Assembly (NCBI RefSeq): GCF_000731095.1
Contig: NZ_JMTZ01000070.1
Span: 1 to 38,538 of the forward strand
Direction: 5' to 3'
Source: Lysobacter antibioticus
Lineage (GTDB): Bacteria > Pseudomonadota > Gammaproteobacteria > Xanthomonadales > Xanthomonadaceae
DNA: 38,538 bases
Made by a program: the position numbers and the translations under genes. Position 1 is the first letter of the stretch; the number at the start of each line of letters is the position of its first letter. The notes beneath the pieces are model-generated. The model saw nothing but the letters and a program-made list of their open reading frames with translations, was not told the DNA's origin and did not search any database. Positions 24,463 to 33,540 of this stretch are shown one piece after another.

Positions 24463-25524
24463 ATGGAACGTCCTTCATGGAGTTGCCGCTTGAACGCCGA
24501 CGCCGAACCGCAATCCACCGTCACCAACCTGCGTCAGCTTTGCGCGCGTTTCGCCAAGCCCCACCTCGGACGGGCCGTCTGGCAACTGGTCAACACCCTG
24601 GTGCCGTTCGCCGCACTGTGGACGCTGATGGCCTGGAGCGTGGTCGGTAACTGGGGCTACGGCTGGACCCTGCTGATGGCGATTCCGGCGGCCGGCCTGT
24701 ACGTGCGCACCTTCATCATCCAGCACGACTGCGGCCACGGTTCGTTCTTCGCCAGCAGCCGCGCCAACGACCTGGTGGGCCGCTGCCTCGGCGTGGTCAC
24801 CCTGTTCCCTTACGGCTATTGGAAGAAGACCCACGCCATCCACCACGGCACCTCGGGCAACCTCGACCGCCGCGAGATGGGCGACATCGAAACCCTGACC
24901 GTGGCCGAATACCGCTCGCGCTCCTGGTTCGGGCGCCTGTGCTACCGCTTGTACCGCAGCACCCCGGTGTTGCTGGGCGTCGGCCCGCTGTACCAGTTCG
25001 TCATCAAGCACCGTTTCCCGTTCGATCTGCCCTTCACCTGGAAGCGCGAGTGGGCGAGCGTGCTGTTCAACAACCTGGCGTTGGGCCTGATCCTGCTGTC
25101 GATGGGCTTTGCGATCGGCTGGCACACCGTGCTGATGGTGCATCTGCCGGTGGTGTTGATCGCCGGCGCGGTCGGCGTGTGGCTGTTCTACGTCCAGCAC
25201 ACCTTCGAAGACGCGTACTGGACCCGCAAGGACGATTGGAACTCGCACGAAGCCGCCATCGCCGGCAGCTCGTTCTACGACCTGCCGCATATCGTGCATT
25301 GGTTCACCGGCAACATCGGTTACCACCACATCCATCACCTTTCCAGCCGCATCCCGAACTACCGCCTGCGCGAGGCGTACGAATCGAGCCCGCTGCTGCA
25401 GGCCGCACCGCGCCTGACCATCTGGTCGAGCCTGAAGTGCGCGCAACTGAAGCTGTGGGACGAAGAGCTCAAGCGCATGGTCGGTTTCCCGAAGCGCGCA
25501 CGCGTCCAGGCCGCCGGCGCCTGA
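24463..25524 (+). CDS. Membrane fatty acid desaturase
   Basis: A 353-residue di-iron desaturase of the FADS superfamily, integral to the inner membrane and inserting a double bond into acyl chains. All three histidine boxes are present: HDCGH at 88-92, HAIHH at 124-128 and HHIHH at 288-292. Four or more hydrophobic segments surround them ([20 protein letters not shown], the [19 protein letters not shown] region). The box pattern resembles omega-6/delta-12-type enzymes. The nearest AGGAA is about 13 bases from the ATG, longer than usual. A second, different desaturase is encoded at 27249-28235. Confidence 0.93.
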   Translation: MERPSWSCRLNADAEPQSTVTNLRQLCARFAKPHLGRAVWQLVNTLVPFAALWTLMAWSVVGNWGYGWTLLMAIPAAGLYVRTFIIQHDCGHGSFFASSRANDLVGRCLGVVTLFPYGYWKKTHAIHHGTSGNLDRREMGDIETLTVAEYRSRSWFGRLCYRLYRSTPVLLGVGPLYQFVIKHRFPFDLPFTWKREWASVLFNNLALGLILLSMGFAIGWHTVLMVHLPVVLIAGAVGVWLFYVQHTFEDAYWTRKDDWNSHEAAIAGSSFYDLPHIVHWFTGNIGYHHIHHLSSRIPNYRLREAYESSPLLQAAPRLTIWSSLKCAQLKLWDEELKRMVGFPKRARVQAAGA

Positions 25525-25845
25525 GGCTGGCCGCGGTGCCGTGCAGCGCAAGGCTGCACGGTCTGGGCCGCTGCCCGGCGACGCGAGGCGTCGCCAGGGC
25601 GTGAGCGCCGGCTCGATGCCCGGCGCGAGCGGCCTGATCCGGCACCACCCCTGTGAAGTCTGGCGACACTGCCTCGCCAGCGGTGCTCGCCTTCGCGAGC
25701 CGTGTTGTGCGGCCGCCTGCGTGCTTGCCTTCCAACCCGATAGCCGTGCCAGGCACCGGCCCGACCGGCGGCGCTTGACTTCGAGTGGCTCGGAATTAGT
25801 ATTTTAGTTAATTAAACAAATATCCGGGGCCGCGGTTCCCGCCTC
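25525..25845. other. Intergenic region with three GC-rich hairpins and an AT-rich promoter patch
   Basis: Downstream of the desaturase three stem-loops follow each other: CCGTGCAGC/GCTGCACGG (25539-25561), GGCGACGC/GCGTCGCC flanked by GCCC/GGGC (25573-25600), and GCGCCGG/CCGGCGC (25605-25626). None has a T run. They probably mark the transcript end. The last 50 bases are strikingly AT-rich and hold the putative ArsR operator. Open frames across the region lack coding character. Confidence 0.55.
25797..25823. promoter_or_regulatory. AT-rich putative operator of the ArsR-type regulator
   Basis: TTAGTATTTTAGTTAATTAA followed by ACAAATA stands out from the GC-rich surroundings. It contains TTAGTTAATT, which recurs in opposite orientation upstream of the desaturase operon at 28348-28366. 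It ends 22 bases before the regulator's ATG, a position suited to autorepression. Confidence 0.6.
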
Positions 25846-26157
25846 ATGCAGGACAAGATCTTCGAAGCCCTGGCCTCGTCGCCGCGACGGCAGATCCTGG
25901 CCTTTCTATCCGAGCGCGAACTCAGCGCCGGCGACATCGCCGCGCGCTTCGAGATGAGCGCGCCGGCGATCTCGCGGCATCTGTCGGTGCTGGTCAACGC
26001 CGGGCTGATCAGCAGCGAGCGCCGCGGCCAGTTCGTGGTCTACAAGCTGGTGCCCGACAACCTGGTCAACACCCTGACCCAGTTCGCGTTCGAGATCTGC
26101 CCGGTCGGCGGGCCGCTCAAACGCGAAAGCCGGCGCGCCAAGAAAGCGGCCGGCTGA
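25846..26157 (+). CDS. ArsR/SdpR-type transcriptional repressor
   Basis: A 103-residue winged helix protein: FEALASSPRRQILAFLSERE, then LSAGDIAARFEMSAPAISRH with the recognition helix SAPAISRHLSVLVNAG, and wing SERRGQFVVYKLVPD. No metal-binding ELCVCD motif is present, so it belongs to the SdpR-like autorepressor group rather than to metal sensors. An AT-rich motif in its promoter also lies before the desaturase/SRPBCC operon, which suggests it controls both itself and that operon. The C-terminal tail is Lys/Arg-rich. Confidence 0.92.
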   Translation: MQDKIFEALASSPRRQILAFLSERELSAGDIAARFEMSAPAISRHLSVLVNAGLISSERRGQFVVYKLVPDNLVNTLTQFAFEICPVGGPLKRESRRAKKAAG

Positions 26158-26184
26158 GTTTCGTTTTTGGTCCTGACTCGTGGC

Positions 26185-27252
26185 TCAGGCCGCCGGCCGC
26201 GCCTGCGCGCGCTGCCGGTAGAAGTCGAGGATGACCTCGCTGAAATCGCCGATCAGCCAATCGGCCAGCGGCACCGCATACCAGTTGAAGCCGGTGCTGA
26301 CCCGATAGTCCATGCGGATCGTCAGCACGGTCGCGTCGCCGCGCGGGGTCAGGGTGTAGGTGGTGTCGCGCAGGTCGAAATAATCGCCGCCGATGCGCAC
26401 GTGGTCGTCGAGCGCGCCGGCCGGCACCGAGTCTTCCTCGAACAGGTACTGCCAGCGCACATAGCGTTGCGGCTGCCAGTCGCTGGACATCTGACGGAAG
26501 TGGATGCCCTTGCCCATGCGCACGTCACGCACCAGACCGGTCTGCGTGCGATGGGTGACGCCGGCGAGCGGGGTCGGCACGCCGATGCGGTACATCCAGG
26601 CGCGATCGACTTCGGCCGACTGGATATGGTCGGCATCGAGCAAGTGCTTCCAGACCTCGGCCGGTGTCGCCTGGATCACCGCGCTGCGTTCGACGTGTTC
26701 GAAGCGTTGCGGCGTCTCGTGGCCGACGCCGAACGCCGCCAGCACCACCGGCAGGGCGACGAAGCTGTAGACCGTCGGGGTGGTGGAGCGTTTGTTGAGG
26801 CGGCAGATCGCTCCCATCACCACGCCCCCCAGCCCGCCCATGACCGCGAACAAGGGCAGGGCCATCAGCACGCAAATCAGCCCTTCCAGCATCATGAACA
26901 TGCTGCCGAGCACGCAAAGCGACACGCTGAGCACCGGCATGAAGAAGTGATACCCGATGCCGCGCGGTTTGATCCGCTCGGCCAGATACACGGTGACCGC
27001 GCCGATCGCGAACGGCGCAAGCACGACGAACACCCACAGCATGGTCGCGAAGGCGCTGCCGGGTTCACCATCGAAGGCCAAGCGCAGCAGCAGCCCGATC
27101 AGGGCGCCGCCCAGTACCGGCGCGATGCCGGCCAAGACGGCAAGGCCGGGACGCAGGCGCCGCGCCGGCGGTGCAGTCGCAGGTTGCGGCAAAGGTGTGG
27201 GCAGCGGTGGCGGGGCAGGCAACGGCGGCAGTTCGGGCGGTTCGGTGCTCAT
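26185..27252 (-). CDS. Membrane protein with C-terminal SRPBCC domain
   Basis: A 355-residue protein. A Pro-rich cytoplasmic leader (about 1-30) is followed by four or five membrane helices up to about residue 180 (LAVLAGIAPVLGGALIGLLL, MLWVFVVLAPFAIGAVTVYL, LSVSLCVLGSMFMMLEGLIC, SFVALPVVLAAFGVG). Residues about 190-345 form a SRPBCC/polyketide-cyclase-like pocket: SAVIQATPAEVWKHLLDADH, GKGIHFRQMSSDWQPQRYV, TVLTIRMDYRVSTGFNWYA. It overlaps the upstream desaturase gene by ATGA, so the pair is co-translated, and a role in membrane lipid binding or sensing is likely. Substrate unknown. Confidence 0.87.
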   Translation of the reverse strand: MSTEPPELPPLPAPPPLPTPLPQPATAPPARRLRPGLAVLAGIAPVLGGALIGLLLRLAFDGEPGSAFATMLWVFVVLAPFAIGAVTVYLAERIKPRGIGYHFFMPVLSVSLCVLGSMFMMLEGLICVLMALPLFAVMGGLGGVVMGAICRLNKRSTTPTVYSFVALPVVLAAFGVGHETPQRFEHVERSAVIQATPAEVWKHLLDADHIQSAEVDRAWMYRIGVPTPLAGVTHRTQTGLVRDVRMGKGIHFRQMSSDWQPQRYVRWQYLFEEDSVPAGALDDHVRIGGDYFDLRDTTYTLTPRGDATVLTIRMDYRVSTGFNWYAVPLADWLIGDFSEVILDFYRQRAQARPAA

Positions 27253-28235
27253 GGGACGGTCCGGGTGAGTCGAGTGGGCGCGGTATCGGCGAATGCCGCC
27301 GCGGAGGTCGGTTCCAGGCGATGCAGTTCCTCGCGCGACGGCAGGTCTTCGGGCAGGCGCAGGCGCCAGACCAGGCCGATGCGTGCGCAGGCGCGCAGGA
27401 ACCACCAGCCCGGGTCCCATTCGCCGGCATACAGGCCGAGCCGCGCCGAACCCGGAAAGGCGTGGTGATTGTTGTGCCAGCACTCGCCCATGGTCAGCAG
27501 CGACATGAAGCGCACGTTGCGGCCCTGCACCGCAGCGCCGCGGACCTCGTGGTGCATGCCGCCGTGGTTGTGGGCGAAGTAGCCGACCAGCCAATGGCCG
27601 AACACGCCGGCGGTGACCCGGGCGCATACGCCCCAGAACACCCAGCCCCAGCCGCCGATGGCGAAGAAGGCCAGCGCCCATGGCAGGTGCTGCCACATCC
27701 AGGTGCGTTGCAGAAAACGGTAGTAGCGATCGTCGGCGATGCGCGCCTCGATCTCGATGCGCGGCGGCGCGCTCAGGCGCAGTTCGCAATGCAGTTGCCA
27801 CCAGGCATCGATGGCGAAGGGCTGGCGATGGGCGAGGTAGTCGTGACAGTCGGGCAGGCGCTGGGCGTAGTCGCGCAGGTCGTGGGTGCGCACCAGACCG
27901 ATCGGGCCGGCCAGGCCGACCTGCACGCCGCAGTACACCAGCAGATATTCCAGCCACTTCGGGCAGCCGAAACTGTCGTGGATCAGCTTGCGGTGCATGC
28001 CGAGCGAATGGCCCAGCAGGAGCACGGTCGCGGTCGACACCACGAACAAGGCGAACGCCGGCCAGCTGAAGGTGGCGATGCCGCCGACCACCGCGCCCAG
28101 CGCCATCGTGGTGAACCACAACGAGCGCACCGGCTCCCAGACCACGCGGCCGTCGCTGACGCTGCGGATCGAGGCGAGTCGGTCGGCCTGCGACTGGACG
28201 CGATGCGATCTCAGGCTGTCGGGCAATGCGTTCAT
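27249..28235 (-). CDS. Delta-9-type acyl-CoA/fatty acid desaturase
   Basis: A 328-residue membrane desaturase. Box 1 is HSLGMH (76-81), box 3 is HNNHH (254-258) in GECWHNNHHAFPGSAR, both as in delta-9 desaturases, plus an extra HNHGGMHH cluster at 222-229. The usual second box HRxHH is replaced by RTHDLRDYAQR (H118), a variant seen in a subgroup of bacterial enzymes. Hydrophobic segments lie at about 40-75 and 183-210. GGGAGAGG precedes the ATG at 28235. The SRPBCC membrane protein gene overlaps its stop codon. An ArsR-type operator motif lies about 115 bases upstream. Confidence 0.88.
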   Translation of the reverse strand: MNALPDSLRSHRVQSQADRLASIRSVSDGRVVWEPVRSLWFTTMALGAVVGGIATFSWPAFALFVVSTATVLLLGHSLGMHRKLIHDSFGCPKWLEYLLVYCGVQVGLAGPIGLVRTHDLRDYAQRLPDCHDYLAHRQPFAIDAWWQLHCELRLSAPPRIEIEARIADDRYYRFLQRTWMWQHLPWALAFFAIGGWGWVFWGVCARVTAGVFGHWLVGYFAHNHGGMHHEVRGAAVQGRNVRFMSLLTMGECWHNNHHAFPGSARLGLYAGEWDPGWWFLRACARIGLVWRLRLPEDLPSREELHRLEPTSAAAFADTAPTRLTRTVP

Positions 28236-28540
28236 GACCTCTCCCTGGTGAACGTGTTGTGCGGTGGTGTCGAGCGGTGACGCCGAGCCGAGGCCTGCCG
28301 AGCGGGCGAGCCGCTGCGGCCCGAACCCCATACTGATGCAGGTATTCAGCAATTAACTAATTTGCTAAATGATTCTTCCGCCATCGGGCAGCGTCAAGCG
28401 CTTGCCGACGAGCGGTCGGGGAAAGGCGGCAGGGGTAAGCGGGCGTGCGACGCGTGCTCTTGTCGCCGCGCGATGCCGGCGAGGCGTCGCCGACGGCCTG
28501 CGTCGGAGCTGTCTTGCTGATGCGGATACCGCGGCGCGGC
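28236..28540. other. Intergenic region upstream of the desaturase operon
   Basis: About 300 bases between the Gre-type gene and the desaturase. It contains the AT-rich operator-like site at 28348-28366 and a GC-rich stretch without a classic terminator for the Gre gene. No small gene is convincing. Confidence 0.5.
28348..28366. promoter_or_regulatory. 19-bp near-palindrome, putative ArsR operator of the desaturase operon
   Basis: AGCAATTAACTAATTTGCT is symmetric except for two mismatched pairs around a central C. Its reverse strand contains TTAGTTAATT, shared with the promoter of the ArsR-type gene at 25846. It lies about 115 bases before the desaturase start. Confidence 0.6.
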
Positions 28541-29035
28541 TCAGCCGTAATCGATCGCCAGCACTTCGATCGCGAGATCGCCGGCCGGCCGCTTCCAGAC
28601 CACGCTGTCGCCGACGCGCGCGCCGTGCAGGGCGCGCGCGAGCGGCGACACCCAACTGATCAGGCCGAGCTCCGGGTCGGCTTCGTCTTCGCCGACGATG
28701 CGGTAGCGGTATTCGCGGCCGTCGTCGTCGACCGCCTCGACCCGCGCGCCGAAGGCGATCAGCTCGGACGGCTGGCGCTCGGGCGCGATGGTGATCGCGC
28801 CGAGGATGCGCGCCTGCAGCCAGCGCAGTTCGCGTTCGATGTGGGCGGCTTCGAGCCGGGCCCCGACCGCGTTCGCGTCGATCTCGCCCAGGCGCCGCCC
28901 GGCATCGTCCAGGCGCGTGCGCAGCAAGGCCATGCCGCGCGGCGTGACGTAGTTGGGATGCTCGCTGATCGGCAGTTCGGGCAGATCGCCGGCGTTTTCG
29001 TCGCCGTCGCCTTCTTTCACGAAAGCTCGGCTCAT
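28541..29035 (-). CDS. GreA/GreB-family elongation factor, variant
   Basis: A 164-residue protein of the Gre family, which binds RNA polymerase through its C-terminal domain and inserts a coiled coil into the secondary channel. The C-terminal domain is clear: AFGARVEAVDDDGREYRYRI, VGEDEADPELGLISWVSPLA, ARALHGARVGDSVVW, AIEVLAIDYG. The N-terminal coiled coil (TRLDDAGRRLGEIDANAVGA, RLEAAHIERELRWLQARI) lacks the tip 'GD..ENA(E/D)Y' of cleavage-active GreA/GreB: the aligned segment is GARLEAAHI, so the first catalytic Asp is Ala while the Glu remains. Transcript cleavage may be impaired. The 30-residue leader ending HPNYVTPRG is typical of proteobacterial GreB-like proteins. No clear ribosome binding site. 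Confidence 0.85.
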   Translation of the reverse strand: MSRAFVKEGDGDENAGDLPELPISEHPNYVTPRGMALLRTRLDDAGRRLGEIDANAVGARLEAAHIERELRWLQARILGAITIAPERQPSELIAFGARVEAVDDDGREYRYRIVGEDEADPELGLISWVSPLARALHGARVGDSVVWKRPAGDLAIEVLAIDYG

Positions 29036-29137
29036 GGGTGTACGCAAGACGGAATCATGCGGCCAGCATAGGCGGCGCTACGTTGCCGCTGGGTGAGCCC
29101 GCAACAGCGGGTGCGCTGCATGGCGCGGCACTCGCGC

Positions 29138-29707
29138 CTATTGGACGAAGTCGAACAGGCGATAGATCCAGGACACCTGGTAGATCAGGCTGGCGGCGAC
29201 GAAGGCGCGATGGAAGGTTTCCGAGCGGGTGCGGATGGCGACCAGGCACAGCAGCACGTAGCTCAGGTTGCGCAGCGGGTACTCGATGCCGAAGCTGTCG
29301 AAATAGGCGCGGCCCTTGATCAGGGTGTCGCCGAAATCGATCAGGTAGGACACCGCCATGATCCCGAAGAACCATTTGCGCCGCGACTGGAAATACTCCC
29401 GCCAACTGCCGTAGTCGCCGATGTCGTCGGGAAACAGCAAGGTGCACAACAGATACAGCACCACCACGTACAGGATCAGGAAAGCGTAGGCGACGAAGCT
29501 CCAGTGCACGTGGTGGACCAGGCGGAACTCCCACCACCAGAAATGCGCGAGCAGGGTGAACATCGAGATCGCCCAGGCGATATGCACGCCGTAGACGCGG
29601 TCGCGGCCGGGGTGCTGGACGAAGCGGGCCAGGCCCTTGAGCAGGGTGGTGATGGCCAGGCCCAGGACGATGCCGAGCAGGACGCGGATATGCAGGAACT
29701 GATCCAT
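29138..29707 (-). CDS. Polytopic membrane protein of unknown function
   Basis: A 189-residue protein with about six membrane helices (IRVLLGIVLGLAITTLLKGL, VYGVHIAWAISMFTLLAHFW, WSFVAYAFLILYVVVLYLLC, KWFFGIMAVSYLIDFGDTLI, LSYVLLCLVAIRT, FVAASLIYQVSWIYRLFDFV). Short loops include PDDIGDYGSWREYFQSRRKW. The family is not recognised. GGAG precedes the ATG at 29707 at good spacing. It lies alone between the Gre-type gene and dbpA, transcribed away from the latter. Confidence 0.85.
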   Translation of the reverse strand: MDQFLHIRVLLGIVLGLAITTLLKGLARFVQHPGRDRVYGVHIAWAISMFTLLAHFWWWEFRLVHHVHWSFVAYAFLILYVVVLYLLCTLLFPDDIGDYGSWREYFQSRRKWFFGIMAVSYLIDFGDTLIKGRAYFDSFGIEYPLRNLSYVLLCLVAIRTRSETFHRAFVAASLIYQVSWIYRLFDFVQ

Positions 29708-29866
29708 GGCGGGTCTCCGGGCCGGTTCGGGCAAGGGGCTCGCGACGGCGGTCTGGCGGCGCCGGCGACCGCAGCAGCATAGGCCGGACCGCCCCGATCC
29801 GGTGCGGCGACGGCGGAAAACCGTGCTGCCGAGCCCAAGCTCGGCCCGAAGCTGCGATCATGGCGC

Positions 29867-31283
<1,417 letters not shown>

Positions 31284-31285
<2 letters not shown>

Positions 31286-31395
31286 TCAGGATGATCTGAT
31301 CAGGGGGACCTGATCAGGATGGTCTGATCGGGTTGATTCGATCGGGTTGATCCGAGCTGCGCGATCGGATCGATGCGATGCGATGCGATCCGATC
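31284..31395. repeat. Degenerate 14-bp tandem repeat, 8 units, rich in GATC
   Basis: Eight consecutive 14-base units begin at the dbpA stop codon. The clearest are GATCAGGGGGACCT, GATCAGGATGGTCT, GATCGGGTTGATTC and GATCGGGTTGATCC (31298-31353); later units decay. Eleven GATC tetramers occur between 31279 and 31395, several spaced exactly 14 bases. No coding frame is convincing here. Confidence 0.85.
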
Positions 31396-31451
31396 GGCAT
31401 GGGCGAACGCAAGCGAGCCGGTCGAGCCGACCGGCCGCAGCGCCGCACTCG

Positions 31452-31847
31452 CTACTTGCCGTTGAGGCTGAACTTGCCAGGGCCGAACAAGGCCAGCGCG
31501 ACCGCCGCGGCCAGGAACATCGCCTGCAGTTCCAGCGCCCAACCGCCTTGCTCGTTGAGCTGGCCGATCTGGCCCAGGTGCACCAGGCCCAGCGCGACCA
31601 GCATATTGGCCGCGATCAAGGCCGCACCGATGCGGGCGTGATAGCCGACGATCACCAACACCGGCGCAAGCACCTCGCCGATCAATACGCCGTAGCCGAG
31701 GAAACCCGGCAGGCCCTGCGATTCGACCAGACCGACGATGCCGGCGGTACCGCCGCGCAGCTTGGCGATGCCATGCAGGAGGATCAGCACGCCCAGCGCG
31801 AGACGAAGAATCAGCTTGCCCAGGTCCTGGTGCTTGTCGGCGTTCAT
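31452..31847 (-). CDS. DoxX family membrane protein
   Basis: A 131-residue protein with four membrane helices, typical of DoxX: GKLILRLALGVLILLHGIAK with the conserved R..LG..LL.HG..K pattern, GFLGYGVLIGEVLAPVLVIV, ARIGAALIAANMLVALGLVH, and ALELQAMFLAAAVALALFGP. DoxX-type proteins are linked to quinone/thiol redox reactions and stress, but the activity of this subgroup is not settled. GGAGA precedes the ATG. It stands alone. Confidence 0.93.
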   Translation of the reverse strand: MNADKHQDLGKLILRLALGVLILLHGIAKLRGGTAGIVGLVESQGLPGFLGYGVLIGEVLAPVLVIVGYHARIGAALIAANMLVALGLVHLGQIGQLNEQGGWALELQAMFLAAAVALALFGPGKFSLNGK

Positions 31848-31931
31848 GGCGTCTCCGATGCGGGCCGCCGCGAGGGCGGGTCGTTCGCATCATAGGCCAG
31901 GCCCGGACGGCGCTTGCTGCGCTGCGGTATG

Positions 31932-31967
31932 GCCAGGCCGGCCGTGCTGGGGCACGGCTGGCCTGGC
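31932..31967. repeat. 16-bp stem-loop after the GH64 gene
   Basis: GCCAGGCCGGCCGTGC pairs with GCACGGCTGGCCTGGC across TGGG with one mismatch. It lies 24 bases downstream of the glucanase stop codon and upstream of DoxX. It lacks a T run but probably shapes the transcript end. Confidence 0.65.
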
Positions 31968-31991
31968 GCGCTGAGCGTCGTCGCGAATCGC

Positions 31992-33191
31992 TCAGCGCAG
32001 GGCGCGCAAGGTCACCGTCAGCGTGTCCGGGTCGCCCGAACGCGCCGCGCCGCTGAAGTCCTGGCCGCCGCTCGGCGAGACGTCGTCGTACGGGAAGGCG
32101 TAACCGCGGTTGTCGGGCAGGCGCTCGTGCACCAGGCGCGCGTAGTGGTTGGTCTGGGCATTGCGATAGAAGCGGCTGGCCACTTCGCCGTTGGGCTGGT
32201 CGGCGTTGTCGAGCAGGGTGGTGCGGTTCAAGGCCGCGGCCAGGCGCGGAATGATCGCCTTGCGCACCTCGCTGGCGCCGGCGAGGCTAAAGGGGCCGCT
32301 GTCGCAGCTCAGCACGTCGGCGGTGCTTGGGCGGGAGAAGCTCTCGCCGTTGTTGAAACGTAACAGACCGTCGCCGCCGACGCGCGCGGTCAGGCGGCCG
32401 AAGCCGGACTGGGTGTCGACGGTCAGGGTGGTCGAGGCGTACTTGCTCCAGACCGCATTGATGTAGCCGCTCAGATAGTTCTGGAAGCGGCCGGCCTGGT
32501 AGTGGGCGCTCATCGCGCGCAGGTTGAGGCCGTTGCTGCCGCGCTGGATCAGCGAATCCCAGGCAGAACCCTCGCGGCTGGCCTGTTGTTGCAGCGCGTA
32601 GCAGATCGGATCGAGCGCGCCGGCGGGCAGGCCGGGAATGGTTTCGACCCGGCCCGACAGCGAGCGCAGCGACAAACCCAGGGGCGCGGCGACGAAATCG
32701 ACGTAGCTGATGTTGGAGAACAGCTCGTATTCGTTGAAGGTGAATTCGGCGAAGGTCCAGTTCTTGTGGAAGTTCGGATCGCCGGTGTTGAGAAAGCTGG
32801 GGTGGACGATTGCCGGGCCCGGATTGACGAAGAAATCGAGCTTGCTGCCGGTGACGACGTAGATACGCGCGCCGTACATGCGCGGGATCGAGACCCGCGT
32901 CGACGAGCCATGGCCGCCGAGCGGGATCGCGCAGTCCTGGCCTAGCGGCGTCACCGGCGACGACGGCGAGGGCGGGTAATAGCTGCCGCCGTCGGCGCGC
33001 ACGAACAAGGGGCGTCCGCCCGACAGGCCCACCACATAGGCATAGGCGGTGTTCTGGCCCGAGGCATTGACCAGGTTGAGGGTGAAGCGCTGCGGTGCTG
33101 CCGCGACGGCCTCGCGGGAGGCGAAGGGCGCGACGACGCCGGCCGCCATCGCGGCGGCGGAGGCGCTGAGGAAACTACGGCGAGTGACCAT
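31992..33191 (-). CDS. Tat-exported GH64 beta-1,3-glucanase
   Basis: A 399-residue enzyme of the thaumatin-like GH64 family, which cuts beta-1,3-glucans (laminarin, fungal cell walls) into oligosaccharides. The N-terminus is a twin-arginine signal, TRRSFLSASAAAMAAG, suggesting export in folded form. The catalytic pair is visible as E149 in WTFAEFTFNEYE and D165 in NISYVDFVAAPLGLSLRS, 16 residues apart as in the characterised laminaripentaose-producing enzymes (E154/D170). The rest, including DPICYALQQQ and YQAGRFQNYLSGYINAVWSK, is normal for the family; no carbohydrate-binding module is attached. AGGAG precedes the ATG. A LacI-type palindrome lies about 165 bases upstream. It fits the fungus-lysing habit of Lysobacter. 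Confidence 0.9.
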   Translation of the reverse strand: MVTRRSFLSASAAAMAAGVVAPFASREAVAAAPQRFTLNLVNASGQNTAYAYVVGLSGGRPLFVRADGGSYYPPSPSSPVTPLGQDCAIPLGGHGSSTRVSIPRMYGARIYVVTGSKLDFFVNPGPAIVHPSFLNTGDPNFHKNWTFAEFTFNEYELFSNISYVDFVAAPLGLSLRSLSGRVETIPGLPAGALDPICYALQQQASREGSAWDSLIQRGSNGLNLRAMSAHYQAGRFQNYLSGYINAVWSKYASTTLTVDTQSGFGRLTARVGGDGLLRFNNGESFSRPSTADVLSCDSGPFSLAGASEVRKAIIPRLAAALNRTTLLDNADQPNGEVASRFYRNAQTNHYARLVHERLPDNRGYAFPYDDVSPSGGQDFSGAARSGDPDTLTVTLRALR

Positions 33192-33540
33192 CTGGGTGGC
33201 TCCTGAGCAGGGGCAAGCCTTCGGCTTCCTGTGCCCAGGCGGGCCCAGGCGGCGCAGTGCCGCGGGAAAGCGCGTGCTTGGCGTGGGTGGGCGTGACCGC
33301 CCGCGACGCGATCGCCCGCGCGCCTGCGCTCACGATCCGCACCTTGGCCGCAAATGACAGCGCTGTCAGTGATCGGGGGCGCAGATCCGGCGCAATCCCT
33401 AACCGCAGACAAACCATGAACGGCCGATGGGTTCAGCGCAGCGTCCGCATCGGCGATGATCGACGCCCGATCCGGTGGGTCGGCCCGAGCGGACACGAAT
33501 CGCAGGACCGCGATCGGCAGGGGAAGGGATGGAGCAAGCG
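33192..33540. other. Divergent intergenic region between GH64 and M1 peptidase
   Basis: About 350 bases containing two promoters and the 14-bp palindrome at 33355-33368. The peptidase frame stays open back to 33475 but the start is placed at 33541. Nothing else is supported. Confidence 0.5.
33355..33368. promoter_or_regulatory. LacI-type palindromic operator
   Basis: TGACAGCGCTGTCA is a perfect 14-bp palindrome with the central CG typical of LacI-family sites. It lies in the region shared by the GH64 glucanase and the M1 peptidase. No LacI-family gene is in the window, so the regulator would be encoded elsewhere. Confidence 0.55.
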
